From Oscheius dolichura (taxonomy: Eukaryota; Nematoda; Chromadorea; Rhabditida; Rhabditidae), in assembly GCA_932521035.1 (NCBI GenBank), contig OW051496.1:1-64000 (forward strand): a stretch of DNA of 64,000 bases. The letters run 5' to 3'. Shown here one piece after another: positions 49,901-63,773 of the stretch; within the stretch, counting starts at the first letter, position 1, and every line of letters begins with the position of its first letter. Below the pieces are notes generated by a model. That model was not told the origin of the DNA. It worked only from the letters and a program-made list of their open reading frames with translations, and did no database searches. A program made the translations under genes and the position numbers.

Positions 49901-52900
49901 GCTTAAACCCTGGTCTATGATCTAGGAGCCATAACGTGGCTCAGAAGCGTCCCCCTGTGACGGGAGCTGGTTTTTTAGACTCAGCTCGATGAGGCGGTTC
50001 GAATGAGTACAAATTCGGACCTCCTACCCTCTTTTCCAGAAACTGCCCCATATTACTGTACCTTTTTCTGGACTATAATAGTTTTTGGGCTATAAAACGC
50101 TATTCGGTCAGCGAACCCTATTCTATCTTGGATTATTCGTACTCTACTCGTCGAGCTCTACAAGAAGAGTGGTCGAACGTTCTCCAATCATTAGGCTTTT
50201 ATTCCGTACTGGCCTGTTCGAATTTCCCAAGAGATTTGTATTGGCTTAAACCCTGGTCTATGATCTAGGAGCCATAACGTGGCTCAGAAGCGTCCCCCTG
50301 TGACGGGAGCTGGTTTTTTAGACTCAGCTCGATGAGGCGGTTCGAATGAGTACAAATTCGGACCTCCTACCCTCTTTTCCAGAAACTGCCCCATATTACT
50401 GTACCTTTTTCTGGACTATAATAGTTTTTGGGCTATAAAACGCTATTCGGTCAGCGAACCCTATTCGATCTTGGATTATTCGTACTCTACTCGTCGAGCT
50501 CTACAAGAAGAGTGGTCGAACGTTCTCCAATCATTAGGCTTTTATTCCGTACTGGCCTGTTCGAATTTCCCAAGAGATTTGTATTGGCTTAAACCCTGGT
50601 CTATGATCTAGGAGCCATAACGTGGCTCAGAAGCGTCCCCCTGTGACGGGAGCTGGTTTTTTAGACTCAGCTCGATGAGGCGGTTCGAATGAGTACAAAT
50701 TCGGACCTCCTACCCTCTTTTCCAGAAACTGCCCCATATTACTGTACCTTTTTCTGGACTATAATAGTTTTTGGGCTATAAAACGCTATTCGGTCAGCGA
50801 ACCCTATTCGATCTTGGATTATTCGTACTCTACTCGTCGAGCTCTACAAGAAGAGTGGTCGAACGTTCTCCAATCATTAGGCTTTTATTCCGTACTGGCC
50901 TGTTCGAATTTCCCAAGAGATTTGTATTGGCTTACCCCCTATTTTTGGACTATAATAGTTTTTGGGCTATAAAACGCTATTCGGTCAGCGAACCCTATTC
51001 TATCTTGGATTATTCGTACTCTACTCGTCGAGCTCTACAAGAAGAGTGGTCGAACGTTCTCCAATCATTAGGCTTTTATTCCGTACTGGCCTGTTCGAAT
51101 TTCCCAAGAGATTTGTATTGGCTTAAACCCTGGTCTATGATCTAGGAGCCATAACGTGGCTCAGAAGCGTCCCCCTGTGACGGGAGCTGGTTTTTTAGAC
51201 TCAGCTCGATGAGGCGGTTCGAATGAGTACAAATTCGGACCTCCTACCCTCTTTTCCAGAAACTGCCCCATATTACTGTACCTTTTTCTGGACTATAATA
51301 GTTTTTGGGCTATAAAACGCTATTCGGTCAGCGAACCCTATTCTATCTTGGATTATTCGTACTCTACTCGTCGAGCTCTACAAGAAGAGTGGTCGAACGT
51401 TCTCCAATCATTAGGCTTTTATTCCGTACTGGCCTGTTCGAATTTCCCAAGAGATTTGTATTGGCTTACCCCCTATTTTTGGACTATAATAGTTTTTGGG
51501 CTATAAAACGCTATTCGGTCAGCGAACCCTATTCTATCTTGGATTATTCGTACTCTACTCGTCGAGCTCTACAAGAAGAGTGGTCGAACGTTCTCCAATC
51601 ATTAGGCTTTTATTCCGTACTGGCCTGTTCGAATTTCCCAAGAGATTTGTATTGGCTTAAACCCTGGTCTATGATCTAGGAGCCATAACGTGGCTCAGAA
51701 GCGTCCCCCTGTGACGGGAGCTGGTTTTTTAGACTCAGCTCGATGAGGCGGTTCGAATGAGTACAAATTCGGACCTCCTACCCTCTTTTCCAGAAACTGC
51801 CCCATATTACTGTACCTTTTTCTGGACTATAATAGTTTTTGGGCTATAAAACGCTATTCGGTCAGCGAACCCTATTCGATCTTGGATTATTCGTACTCTA
51901 CTCGTCGAGCTCTACAAGAAGAGTGGTCGAACGTTCTCCAATCATTAGGCTTTTATTCCGTACTGGCCTGTTCGAATTTCCCAAGAGATTTGTATTGGCT
52001 TAAACCCTGGTCTATGATCTAGGAGCCATAACGTGGCTCAGAAGCGTCCCCCTGTGACGGGAGCTGGTTTTTTAGACTCAGCTCGATGAGGCGGTTCGAA
52101 TGAGTACAAATTCGGACCTCCTACCCTCTTTTCCAGAAACTGCCCCATATTACTGTACCTTTTTCTGGACTATAATAGTTTTTGGGCTATAAAACGCTAT
52201 TCGGTCAGCGAACCCTATTCGATCTTGGATTATTCGTACTCTACTCGTCGAGCTCTACAAGAAGAGTGGTCGAACGTTCTCCAATCATTAGGCTTTTATT
52301 CCGTACTGGCCTGTTCGAATTTCCCAAGAGATTTGTATTGGCTTAAACCCTGGTCTATGATCTAGGAGCCATAACGTGGCTCAGAAGCGTCCCCCTGTGA
52401 CGGGAGCTGGTTTTTTAGACTCAGCTCGATGAGGCGGTTCGAATGAGTACAAATTCGGACCTCCTACCCTCTTTTCCAGAAACTGCCCCATATTACTGTA
52501 CCTTTTTCTGGACTATAATAGTTTTTGGGCTATAAAACGCTATTCGGTCAGCGAACCCTATTCTATCTTGGATTATTCGTACTCTACTCGTCGAGCTCTA
52601 CAAGAAGAGTGGTCGAACGTTCTCCAATCATTAGGCTTTTATTCCGTACTGGCCTGTTCGAATTTCCCAAGAGATTTGTATTGGCTTAAACCCTGGTCTA
52701 TGATCTAGGAGCCATAACGTGGCTCAGAAGCGTCCCCCTGTGACGGGAGCTGGTTTTTTAGACTCAGCTCGATGAGGCGGTTCGAATGAGTACAAATTCG
52801 GACCTCCTACCCTCTTTTCCAGAAACTGCCCCATATTACTGTACCTTTTTCTGGACTATAATAGTTTTTGGGCTATAAAACGCTATTCGGTCAGCGAACC

Positions 52901-55900
52901 CTATTCTATCTTGGATTATTCGTACTCTACTCGTCGAGCTCTACAAGAAGAGTGGTCGAACGTTCTCCAATCATTAGGCTTTTATTCCGTACTGGCCTGT
53001 TCGAATTTCCCAAGAGATTTGTATTGGCTTAAACCCTGGTCTATGATCTAGGAGCCATAACGTGGCTCAGAAGCGTCCCCCTGTGACGGGAGCTGGTTTT
53101 TTAGACTCAGCTCGATGAGGCGGTTCGAATGAGTACAAATTCGGACCTCCTACCCTCTTTTCCAGAAACTGCCCCATATTACTGTACCTTTTTCTGGACT
53201 ATAATAGTTTTTGGGCTATAAAACGCTATTCGGTCAGCGAACCCTATTCTATCTTGGATTATTCGTACTCTACTCGTCGAGCTCTACAAGAAGAGTGGTC
53301 GAACGTTCTCCAATCATTAGGCTTTTATTCCGTACTGGCCTGTTCGAATTTCCCAAGAGATTTGTATTGGCTTAAACCCTGGTCTATGATCTAGGAGCCA
53401 TAACGTGGCTCAGAAGCGTCCCCCTGTGACGGGAGCTGGTTTTTTAGACTCAGCTCGATGAGGCGGTTCGAATGAGTACAAATTCGGACCTCCTACCCTC
53501 TTTTCCAGAAACTGCCCCATATTACTGTACCTTTTTCTGGACTATAATAGTTTTTGGGCTATAAAACGCTATTCGGTCAGCGAACCCTATTCTATCTTGG
53601 ATTATTCGTACTCTACTCGTCGAGCTCTACAAGAAGAGTGGTCGAACGTTCTCCAATCATTAGGCTTTTATTCCGTACTGGCCTGTTCGAATTTCCCAAG
53701 AGATTTGTATTGGCTTAAACCCTGGTCTATGATCTAGGAGCCATAACGTGGCTCAGAAGCGTCCCCCTGTGACGGGAGCTGGTTTTTTAGACTCAGCTCG
53801 ATGAGGCGGTTCGAATGAGTACAAATTCGGACCTCCTACCCTCTTTTCCAGAAACTGCCCCATATTACTGTACCTTTTTCTGGACTATAATAGTTTTTGG
53901 GCTATAAAACGCTATTCGGTCAGCGAACCCTATTCTATCTTGGATTATTCGTACTCTACTCGTCGAGCTCTACAAGAAGAGTGGTCGAACGTTCTCCAAT
54001 CATTAGGCTTTTATTCCGTACTGGCCTGTTCGAATTTCCCAAGAGATTTGTATTGGCTTAAACCCTGGTCTATGATCTAGGAGCCATAACGTGGCTCAGA
54101 AGCGTCCCCCTGTGACGGGAGCTGGTTTTTTAGACTCAGCTCGATGAGGCGGTTCGAATGAGTACAAATTCGGACCTCCTACCCTCTTTTCCAGAAACTG
54201 CCCCATATTACTGTACCTTTTTCTGGACTATAATAGTTTTTGGGCTATAAAACGCTATTCGGTCAGCGAACCCTATTCGATCTTGGATTATTCGTACTCT
54301 ACTCGTCGAGCTCTACAAGAAGAGTGGTCGAACGTTCTCCAATCATTAGGCTTTTATTCCGTACTGGCCTGTTCGAATTTCCCAAGAGATTTGTATTGGC
54401 TTAAACCCTGGTCTATGATCTAGGAGCCATAACGTGGCTCAGAAGCGTCCCCCTGTGACGGGAGCTGGTTTTTTAGACTCAGCTCGATGAGGCGGTTCGA
54501 ATGAGTACAAATTCGGACCTCCTACCCTCTTTTCCAGAAACTGCCCCATATTACTGTACCTTTTTCTGGACTATAATAGTTTTTGGGCTATAAAACGCTA
54601 TTCGGTCAGCGAACCCTATTCTATCTTGGATTATTCGTACTCTACTCGTCGAGCTCTACAAGAAGAGTGGTCGAACGTTCTCCAATCATTAGGCTTTTAT
54701 TCCGTACTGGCCTGTTCGAATTTCCCAAGAGATTTGTATTGGCTTAAACCCTGGTCTATGATCTAGGAGCCATAACGTGGCTCAGAAGCGTCCCCCTGTG
54801 ACGGGAGCTGGTTTTTTAGACTCAGCTCGATGAGGCGGTTCGAATGAGTACAAATTCGGACCTCCTACCCTCTTTTCCAGAAACTGCCCCATATTACTGT
54901 ACCTTTTTCTGGACTATAATAGTTTTTGGGCTATAAAACGCTATTCGGTCAGCGAACCCTATTCTATCTTGGATTATTCGTACTCTACTCGTCGAGCTCT
55001 ACAAGAAGAGTGGTCGAACGTTCTCCAATCATTAGGCTTTTATTCCGTACTGGCCTGTTCGAATTTCCCAAGAGATTTGTATTGGCTTAAACCCTGGTCT
55101 ATGATCTAGGAGCCATAACGTGGCTCAGAAGCGTCCCCCTGTGACGGGAGCTGGTTTTTTAGACTCAGCTCGATGAGGCGGTTCGAATGAGTACAAATTC
55201 GGACCTCCTACCCTCTTTTCCAGAAACTGCCCCATATTACTGTACCTTTTTCTGGACTATAATAGTTTTTGGGCTATAAAACGCTATTCGGTCAGCGAAC
55301 CCTATTCTATCTTGGATTATTCGTACTCTACTCGTCGAGCTCTACAAGAAGAGTGGTCGAACGTTCTCCAATCATTAGGCTTTTATTCCGTACTGGCCTG
55401 TTCGAATTTCCCAAGAGATTTGTATTGGCTTAAACCCTGGTCTATGATCTAGGAGCCATAACGTGGCTCAGAAGCGTCCCCCTGTGACGGGAGCTGGTTT
55501 TTTAGACTCAGCTCGATGAGGCGGTTCGAATGAGTACAAATTCGGACCTCCTACCCTCTTTTCCAGAAACTGCCCCATATTACTGTACCTTTTTCTGGAC
55601 TATAATAGTTTTTGGGCTATAAAACGCTATTCGGTCAGCGAACCCTATTCGATCTTGGATTATTCGTACTCTACTCGTCGAGCTCTACAAGAAGAGTGGT
55701 CGAACGTTCTCCAATCATTAGGCTTTTATTCCGTACTGGCCTGTTCGAATTTCCCAAGAGATTTGTATTGGCTTAAACCCTGGTCTATGATCTAGGAGCC
55801 ATAACGTGGCTCAGAAGCGTCCCCCTGTGACGGGAGCTGGTTTTTTAGACTCAGCTCGATGAGGCGGTTCGAATGAGTACAAATTCGGACCTCCTACCCT

Positions 55901-56679
55901 CTTTTCCAGAAACTGCCCCATATTACTGTACCTTTTTCTGGACTATAATAGTTTTTGGGCTATAAAACGCTATTCGGTCAGCGAACCCTATTCGATCTTG
56001 GATTATTCGTACTCTACTCGTCGAGCTCTACAAGAAGAGTGGTCGAACGTTCTCCAATCATTAGGCTTTTATTCCGTACTGGCCTGTTCGAATTTCCCAA
56101 GAGATTTGTATTGGCTTACCCCCTATTTTTGGACTATAATAGTTTTTGGGCTATAAAACGCTATTCGGTCAGCGAACCCTATTCTATCTTGGATTATTCG
56201 TACTCTACTCGTCGAGCTCTACAAGAAGAGTGGTCGAACGTTCTCCAATCATTAGGCTTTTATTCCGTACTGGCCTGTTCGAATTTCCCAAGAGATTTGT
56301 ATTGGCTTAAACCCTGGTCTATGATCTAGGAGCCATAACGTGGCTCAGAAGCGTCCCCCTGTGACGGGAGCTGGTTTTTTAGACTCAGCTCGATGAGGCG
56401 GTTCGAATGAGTACAAATTCGGACCTCCTACCCTCTTTTCCAGAAACTGCCCCATATTACTGTACCTTTTTCTGGACTATAATAGTTTTTGGGCTATAAA
56501 ACGCTATTCGGTCAGCGAACCCTATTCTATCTTGGATTATTCGTACTCTACTCGTCGAGCTCTACAAGAAGAGTGGTCGAACGTTCTCCAATCATTAGGC
56601 TTTTATTCCGTACTGGCCTGTTCGAATTTCCCAAGAGATTTGTATTGGCTTACCCCCTATTTTTGGACTATAATAGTTT
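46998..56679 (+). repeat. Tandem duplication with 5,184-bp period
   Basis: The order g40 L, five t40 L, g40 L, three t40 L, g40 L, g40 S, t40 L, t40 S runs from 46998 to 51495 and again from 52182 to 56679. The S units at 50771 and 55955, at 51305 and 56489, and the g40 L units at 49056 and 54240 are all exactly 5,184 bp apart (14 x 343 + 2 x 191). Units before 46998 and after 56680 do not follow the pattern. The two L units 51496-52181 complete the first period. Confidence 0.83.
50771..56488 (+). repeat. L-rich domain with three isolated S units
   Basis: S units start at 50771, 51305 and 55955; the rest are L units, including thirteen in a row from 51496 to 55954. All lengths are exactly 343 or 191. 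Most L units have t at position 40; g at 40 is seen in the L units at 51839, 52182, 54240 and 55612. Confidence 0.92.
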
Positions 56680-57213
56680 TTGGGCTATAAAACGCTATTC
56701 GGTCAGCGAACCCTATTCTATCTTGGATTATTCGTACTCTACTCGTCGAGCTCTACAAGAAGAGTGGTCGAACGTTCTCCAATCATTAGGCTTTTATTCC
56801 GTACTGGCCTGTTCGAATTTCCCAAGAGATTTGTGTTGGGTTACCCCCTATTTTTGGACTATAATAGTTTTTGGGCTATAAAACGCTATTCGGTCAGCGA
56901 ACCCTATTCTATCTTGCATTATTCGTACTCTACTCGTCGAGCTCTACAAGAAGAGTGGTCGAACGTTCTCCAATCATTAGGCTTTTATTCCGTACTGGCC
57001 TGTTCGAATTTCCCAAGAGATTTGTATTGGCTTAAACCCTGGTCTATGATCTAGGAGCCATAACGTGGCTCAGAAGCGTCCCCCTGTGACGGGAGCTGGT
57101 TTTTTAGACTCAGCTCGATGAGGCGGTTCGAATGAGTACAAATTCGGACCTCCTACCCTCTTTTCCAGAAACTGCCCCATATTACTGTACCTTTTTCTGG
57201 ACTATAATAGTTT

Positions 57214-60200
57214 TTGGGCTATAAAACGCTATTCGGTCAGCGAACCCTATTCTATCTTGGATTATTCGTACTCTACTCGTCGAGCTCTACAAGAAGAGTG
57301 GTCGAACGTTCTCCAATCATTAGGCTTTTATTCCGTACTGGCCTGTTCGAATTTCCCAAGAGATTTGTATTGGCTTACCCCCTATTTTTGGACTATAATA
57401 GTTTTTGGGCTATAAAACGCTATTCGGTCAGCGAACCCTATTCTATCTTGGATTATTCGTACTCTACTCGTCGAGCTCTACAAGAAGAGTGGTCGAACGT
57501 TCTCCAATCATTAGGCTTTTATTCCGTACTGGCCTGTTCGAATTTCCCAAGAGATTTGTATTGGCTTACCCCCTATTTTTGGACTATAATAGTTTTTGGG
57601 CTATAAAACGCTATTCGGTCAGCGAACCCTATTCTATCTTGGATTATTCGTACTCTACTCGTCGAGCTCTACAAGAAGAGTGGTCGAACGTTCTCCAATC
57701 ATTAGGCTTTTATTCCGTACTGGCCTGTTCGAATTTCCCAAGAGATTTGTATTGGCTTAAACCCTGGTCTATGATCTAGGAGCCATAACGTGGCTCAGAA
57801 GCGTCCCCCTGTGACGGGAGCTGGTTTTTTAGACTCAGCTCGATGAGGCGGTTCGAATGAGTACAAACTCGGACCTCCTACCCTCTTTTCCAGAAACTGC
57901 CCCATATTACTGTACCTTTTTCTGGACTATAATAGTTTTTGGGCTATAAAACGCTATTCGGTCAGCGAACCCTATTCGATCTTGGATTATTCGTACTCTA
58001 CTCGTCGAGCTCTACAAGAAGAGTGGTCGAACGTTCTCCAATCATTAGGCTTTTATTCCGTACTGGCCTGTTCGAATTTCCCAAGAGATTTGTATTGGCT
58101 TAAACCCTGGTCTATGATCTAGGAGCCATAACGTGGCTCAGAAGCGTCCCCCTGTGACGGGAGCTGGTTTTTTAGACTCAGCTCGATGAGGCGGTTCGAA
58201 TGAGTACAAATTCGGACCTCCTACCCTCTTTTCCAGAAACTGCCCCATATTACTGTACCTTTTTCTGGACTATAATAGTTTTTGGGCTATAAAACGCTAT
58301 TCGGTCAGCGAACCCTATTCGATCTTGGATTATTCGTACTCTACTCGTCGAGCTCTACAAGAAGAGTGGTCGAACGTTCTCCAATCATTAGGCTTTTATT
58401 CCGTACTGGCCTGTTCGAATTTCCCAAGAGATTTGTATTGGCTTAAACCCTGGTCTATGATCTAGGAGCCATAACGTGGCTCAGAAGCGTCCCCCTGTGA
58501 CGGGAGCTGGTTTTTTAGACTCAGCTCGATGAGGCGGTTCGAATGAGTACAAATTCGGACCTCCTACCCTCTTTTCCAGAAACTGCCCCATATTACTGTA
58601 CCTTTTTCTGGACTATAATAGTTTTTGGGCTATAAAACGCTATTCGGTCAGCGAACCCTATTCGATCTTGGATTATTCGTACTCTACTCGTCGAGCTCTA
58701 CAAGAAGAGTGGTCGAACGTTCTCCAATCATTAGGCTTTTATTCCGTACTGGCCTGTTCGAATTTCCCAAGAGATTTGTATTGGCTTAAACCCTGGTCTA
58801 TGATCTAGGAGCCATAACGTGGCTCAGAAGCGTCCCCCTGTGACGGGAGCTGGTTTTTTAGACTCAGCTCGATGAGGCGGTTCGAATGAGTACAAATTCG
58901 GACCTCCTACCCTCTTTTCCAGAAACTGCCCCATATTACTGTACCTTTTTCTGGACTATAATAGTTTTTGGGCTATAAAACGCTATTCGGTCAGCGAACC
59001 CTATTCGATCTTGGATTATTCGTACTCTACTCGTCGAGCTCTACAAGAAGAGTGGTCGAACGTTCTCCAATCATTAGGCTTTTATTCCGTACTGGCCTGT
59101 TCGAATTTCCCAAGAGATTTGTATTGGCTTACCCCCTATTTTTGGACTATAATAGTTTTTGGGCTATAAAACGCTATTCGGTCAGCGAACCCTATTCTAT
59201 CTTGGATTATTCGTACTCTACTCGTCGAGCTCTACAAGAAGAGTGGTCGAACGTTCTCCAATCATTAGGCTTTTATTCCGTACTGGCCTGTTCGAATTTC
59301 CCAAGAGATTTGTATTGGCTTACCCCCTATTTTTGGACTATAATAGTTTTTGGGCTATAAAACGCTATTCGGTCAGCGAACCCTATTCTATCTTGGATTA
59401 TTCGTACTCTACTCGTCGAGCTCTACAAGAAGAGTGGTCGAACGTTCTCCAATCATTAGGCTTTTATTCCGTACTGGCCTGTTCGAATTTCCCAAGAGAT
59501 TTGTATTGGCTTAAACCCTGGTCTATGATCTAGGAGCCATAACGTGGCTCAGAAGCGTCCCCCTGTGACGGGAGCTGGTTTTTTAGACTCAGCTCGATGA
59601 GGCGGTTCGAATGAGTACAAACTCGGACCTCCTACCCTCTTTTCCAGAAACTGCCCCATATTACTGTACCTTTTTCTGGACTATAATAGTTTTTGGGCTA
59701 TAAAACGCTATTCGGTCAGCGAACCCTATTCGATCTTGGATTATTCGTACTCTACTCGTCGAGCTCTACAAGAAGAGTGGTCGAACGTTCTCCAATCATT
59801 AGGCTTTTATTCCGTACTGGCCTGTTCGAATTTCCCAAGAGATTTGTATTGGCTTAAACCCTGGTCTATGATCTAGGAGCCATAACGTGGCTCAGAAGCG
59901 TCTCCCTGTGACGGGAGCTGGTTTTTTAGACTCAGCTCGATGAGGCGGTTCGAATGAGTACAAATTCGGACCTCCTACCCTCTTTTCCAGAAACTGCCCC
60001 ATATTACTGTACCTTTTTCTGGACTATAATAGTTTTTGGGCTATAAAACGCTATTCGGTCAGCGAACCCTATTCGATCTTGGATTATTCGTACTCTACTC
60101 GTCGAGCTCTACAAGAAGAGTGGTCGAACGTTCTCCAATCATTAGGCTTTTATTCCGTACTGGCCTGTTCGAATTTCCCAAGAGATTTGTATTGGCTTAA

Positions 60201-60721
60201 ACCCTGGTCTATGATCTAGGAGCCATAACGTGGCTCAGAAGCGTCCCCCTGTGACGGGAGCTGGTTTTTTAGACTCAGCTCGATGAGGCGGTTCGAATGA
60301 GTACAAATTCGGACCTCCTACCCTCTTTTCCAGAAACTGCCCCATATTACTGTACCTTTTTCTGGACTATAATAGTTTTTGGGCTATAAAACGCTATTCG
60401 GTCAGCGAACCCTATTCGATCTTGGATTATTCGTACTCTACTCGTCGAGCTCTACAAGAAGAGTGGTCGAACGTTCTCCAATCATTAGGCTTTTATTCCG
60501 TACTGGCCTGTTCGAATTTCCCAAGAGATTTGTATTGGCTTAAACCCTGGTCTATGATCTAGGAGCCATAACGTGGCTCAGAAGCGTCCCCCTGTGACGG
60601 GAGCTGGTTTTTTAGACTCAGCTCGATGAGGCGGTTCGAATGAGTACAAATTCGGACCTCCTACCCTCTTTTCCAGAAACTGCCCCATATTACTGTACCT
60701 TTTTCTGGACTATAATAGTTT
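57214..60721 (+). repeat. Two copies of a 1,754-bp higher-order repeat (S-S-L-L-L-L)
   Basis: 57214-58967 and 58968-60721 each hold two S, one t40 L with c273 and three g40 L units (2 x 191 + 4 x 343). They differ in the first S (t40 in copy 1, g40 in copy 2) and by the private t at 59903. A shortened version (S-S-L with c273, then one g40 L) follows at 61447. Confidence 0.85.
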
Positions 60722-63700
60722 TTGGGCTATAAAACGCTATTCGGTCAGCGAACCCTATTCTATCTTGGATTATTCGTACTCTACTCGTCGAGCTCTACAA
60801 GAAGAGTGGTCGAACGTTCTCCAATCATTAGGCTTTTATTCCGTACTGGCCTGTTCGAATTTCCCAAGAGATTTGTATTGGCTTACCCCCTATTTTTGGA
60901 CTATAATAGTTTTTGGGCTATAAAACGCTATTCGGTCAGCGAACCCTATTCTATCTTGGATTATTCGTACTCTACTCGTCGAGCTCTACAAGAAGAGTGG
61001 TCGAACGTTCTCCAATCATTAGGCTTTTATTCCGTACTGGCCTGTTCGAATTTCCCAAGAGATTTGTATTGGCTTACCCCCTATTTTTGGACTATAATAG
61101 TTTTTGGGCTATAAAACGCTATTCGGTCAGCGAACCCTATTCTATCTTGGATTATTCGTACTCTACTCGTCGAGCTCTACAAGAAGAGTGGTCGAACGTT
61201 CTCCAATCATTAGGCTTTTATTCCGTACTGGCCTGTTCGAATTTCCCAAGAGATTTGTATTGGCTTAAACCCTGGTCTATGATCTAGGAGCCATAACGTG
61301 GCTCAGAAGCGTCCCCCTGTGACGGGAGCTGGTTTTTTAGACTCAGCTCGATGAGGCGGTTCGAATGAGTACAAATTCGGACCTCCTACCCTCTTTTCCA
61401 GAAACTGCCCCATATTACTGTACCTTTTTCTGGACTATAATAGTTTTTGGGCTATAAAACGCTATTCGGTCAGCGAACCCTATTCTATCTTGGATTATTC
61501 GTACTCTACTCGTCGAGCTCTACAAGAAGAGTGGTCGAACGTTCTCCAATCATTAGGCTTTTATTCCGTACTGGCCTGTTCGAATTTCCCAAGAGATTTG
61601 TATTGGCTTACCCCCTATTTTTGGACTATAATAGTTTTTGGGCTATAAAACGCTATTCGGTCAGCGAACCCTATTCTATCTTGGATTATTCGTACTCTAC
61701 TCGTCGAGCTCTACAAGAAGAGTGGTCGAACGTTCTCCAATCATTAGGCTTTTATTCCGTACTGGCCTGTTCGAATTTCCCAAGAGATTTGTATTGGCTT
61801 ACCCCCTATTTTTGGACTATAATAGTTTTTGGGCTATAAAACGCTATTCGGTCAGCGAACCCTATTCTATCTTGGATTATTCGTACTCTACTCGTCGAGC
61901 TCTACAAGAAGAGTGGTCGAACGTTCTCCAATCATTAGGCTTTTATTCCGTACTGGCCTGTTCGAATTTCCCAAGAGATTTGTATTGGCTTAAACCCTGG
62001 TCTATGATCTAGGAGCCATAACGTGGCTCAGAAGCGTCCCCCTGTGACGGGAGCTGGTTTTTTAGACTCAGCTCGATGAGGCGGTTCGAATGAGTACAAA
62101 CTCGGACCTCCTACCCTCTTTTCCAGAAACTGCCCCATATTACTGTACCTTTTTCTGGACTATAATAGTTTTTGGGCTATAAAACGCTATTCGGTCAGCG
62201 AACCCTATTCGATCTTGGATTATTCGTACTCTACTCGTCGAGCTCTACAAGAAGAGTGGTCGAACGTTCTCCAATCATTAGGCTTTTATTCCGTACTGGC
62301 CTGTTCGAATTTCCCAAGAGATTTGTATTGGCTTAAACCCTGGTCTATGATCTAGGAGCCATAACGTGGCTCAGAAGCGTCCCCCTGTGACGGGAGCTGG
62401 TTTTTTAGACTCAGCTCGATGAGGCGGTTCGAATGAGTACAAATTCGGACCTCCTACCCTCTTTTCCAGAAACTGCCCCATATTACTGTACCTTTTTCTG
62501 GACTATAATAGTTTTTGGGCTCTAAAACGCTATTCGGTCAGCGAACCCTATTCGATCTTGGATTATTCGTACTCTACTCGTCGAGCTCTACAAGAAGAGT
62601 GGTCGAACATTCTCCAATCATTAGGCTTTTATTCCGTACTGGCCTGTTCGAATTTCCCAAGAGATTTGTATTGGCTTACCCCCTATTTTTGGACTATAAT
62701 AGTTTTTGGGCTATAAAACGCTATTCGGTCAGCGAACCCTATTCTATCTTGGATTATTCGTACTCTACTCGTCGAGCTCTACAAGAAGAGTGGTCGAACG
62801 TTCTCCAATCATTAGGCTTTTATTCCGTACTGGCCTGTTCGAATTTCCCAAGAGATTTGTATTGGCTTAAACCCTGGTCTATGATCTAGGAGCCATAACG
62901 TGGCTTAGAAGCGTCCCCCTGTGACGGGAGCTGGTTTTTTAGACTCAGCTCGATGAGGCGGTTCGAATGAGTACAAATTCGGACCTCCTACCCTCTTTTC
63001 CAGAAACTGCCCCATATTACTGTACCTTTTTCTGGACTATAATAGTTTTTGGGCTATAAAACGCTATTCGGTCAGCGAACCCTATTCTATCTTGGATTAT
63101 TCGTACTCTACTCGTCGAGCTCTACAAGAAGAGTGGTCGAACGTTCTCCAATCATTAGGCTTTTATTCCGTACTGGCCTGTTCGAATTTCCCAAGAGATT
63201 TGTATTGGCTTAAACCCTGGTCTATGATCTAGGAGCCATAACGTGGCTCAGAAGCGTCCCCCTGTGACGGGAGCTGGTTTTTTAGACTCAGCTCGATGAG
63301 GCGGTTCGAATGAGTACAAACTCGGACCTCCTACCCTCTTTTCCAGAAACTGCCCCATATTACTGTACCTTTTTCTGGACTATAATAGTTTTTGGGCTAT
63401 AAAACGCTATTCGGTCAGCGAACCCTATTCGATCTTGGCTTATTCGTACTCTACTCGTCGAGCTCTACAAGAAGAGTGGTCGAACGTTCTCCAATCATTA
63501 GGCTTTTATTCCGTACTGGCCTGTTCGAATTTCCCAAGAGATTTGTATTGGCTTACCCCCTATTTTTGGACTATAATAGTTTTTGGGCTATAAAACGCTA
63601 TTCGGTCAGCGAACCCTATTCAATCTTGGATTATTCGTACTCTACTCGTCGAGCTCTACAAGAAGAGTGGTCGAACGTTCTCCAATCATTAGGCTTTTAT

Positions 63701-63773
63701 TCCGTACTGGCCTGTTCGAATTTCCCAAGAGATTTGTATTGGCTTACCCCCTATTTTTGGACTATAATAGTTT

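Larger units (their letters stand above)
36708..50770 (+). repeat. Homogeneous block of 41 consecutive L units
   Basis: The distance 14,063 bp equals exactly 41 x 343, with no S unit and no length change. Nearly all units have t at position 40. Units with g at 40 start at 37737, 43568, 44597, 45626, 46998, 49056 and 50428. The sixteen units from 38080 to 43567 look the same throughout apart from c at 273 in the last. A lone c for g at 46838 (tgatctacga) is one of very few private changes. The block appears to be the most recently homogenised part of the window. Confidence 0.93.
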
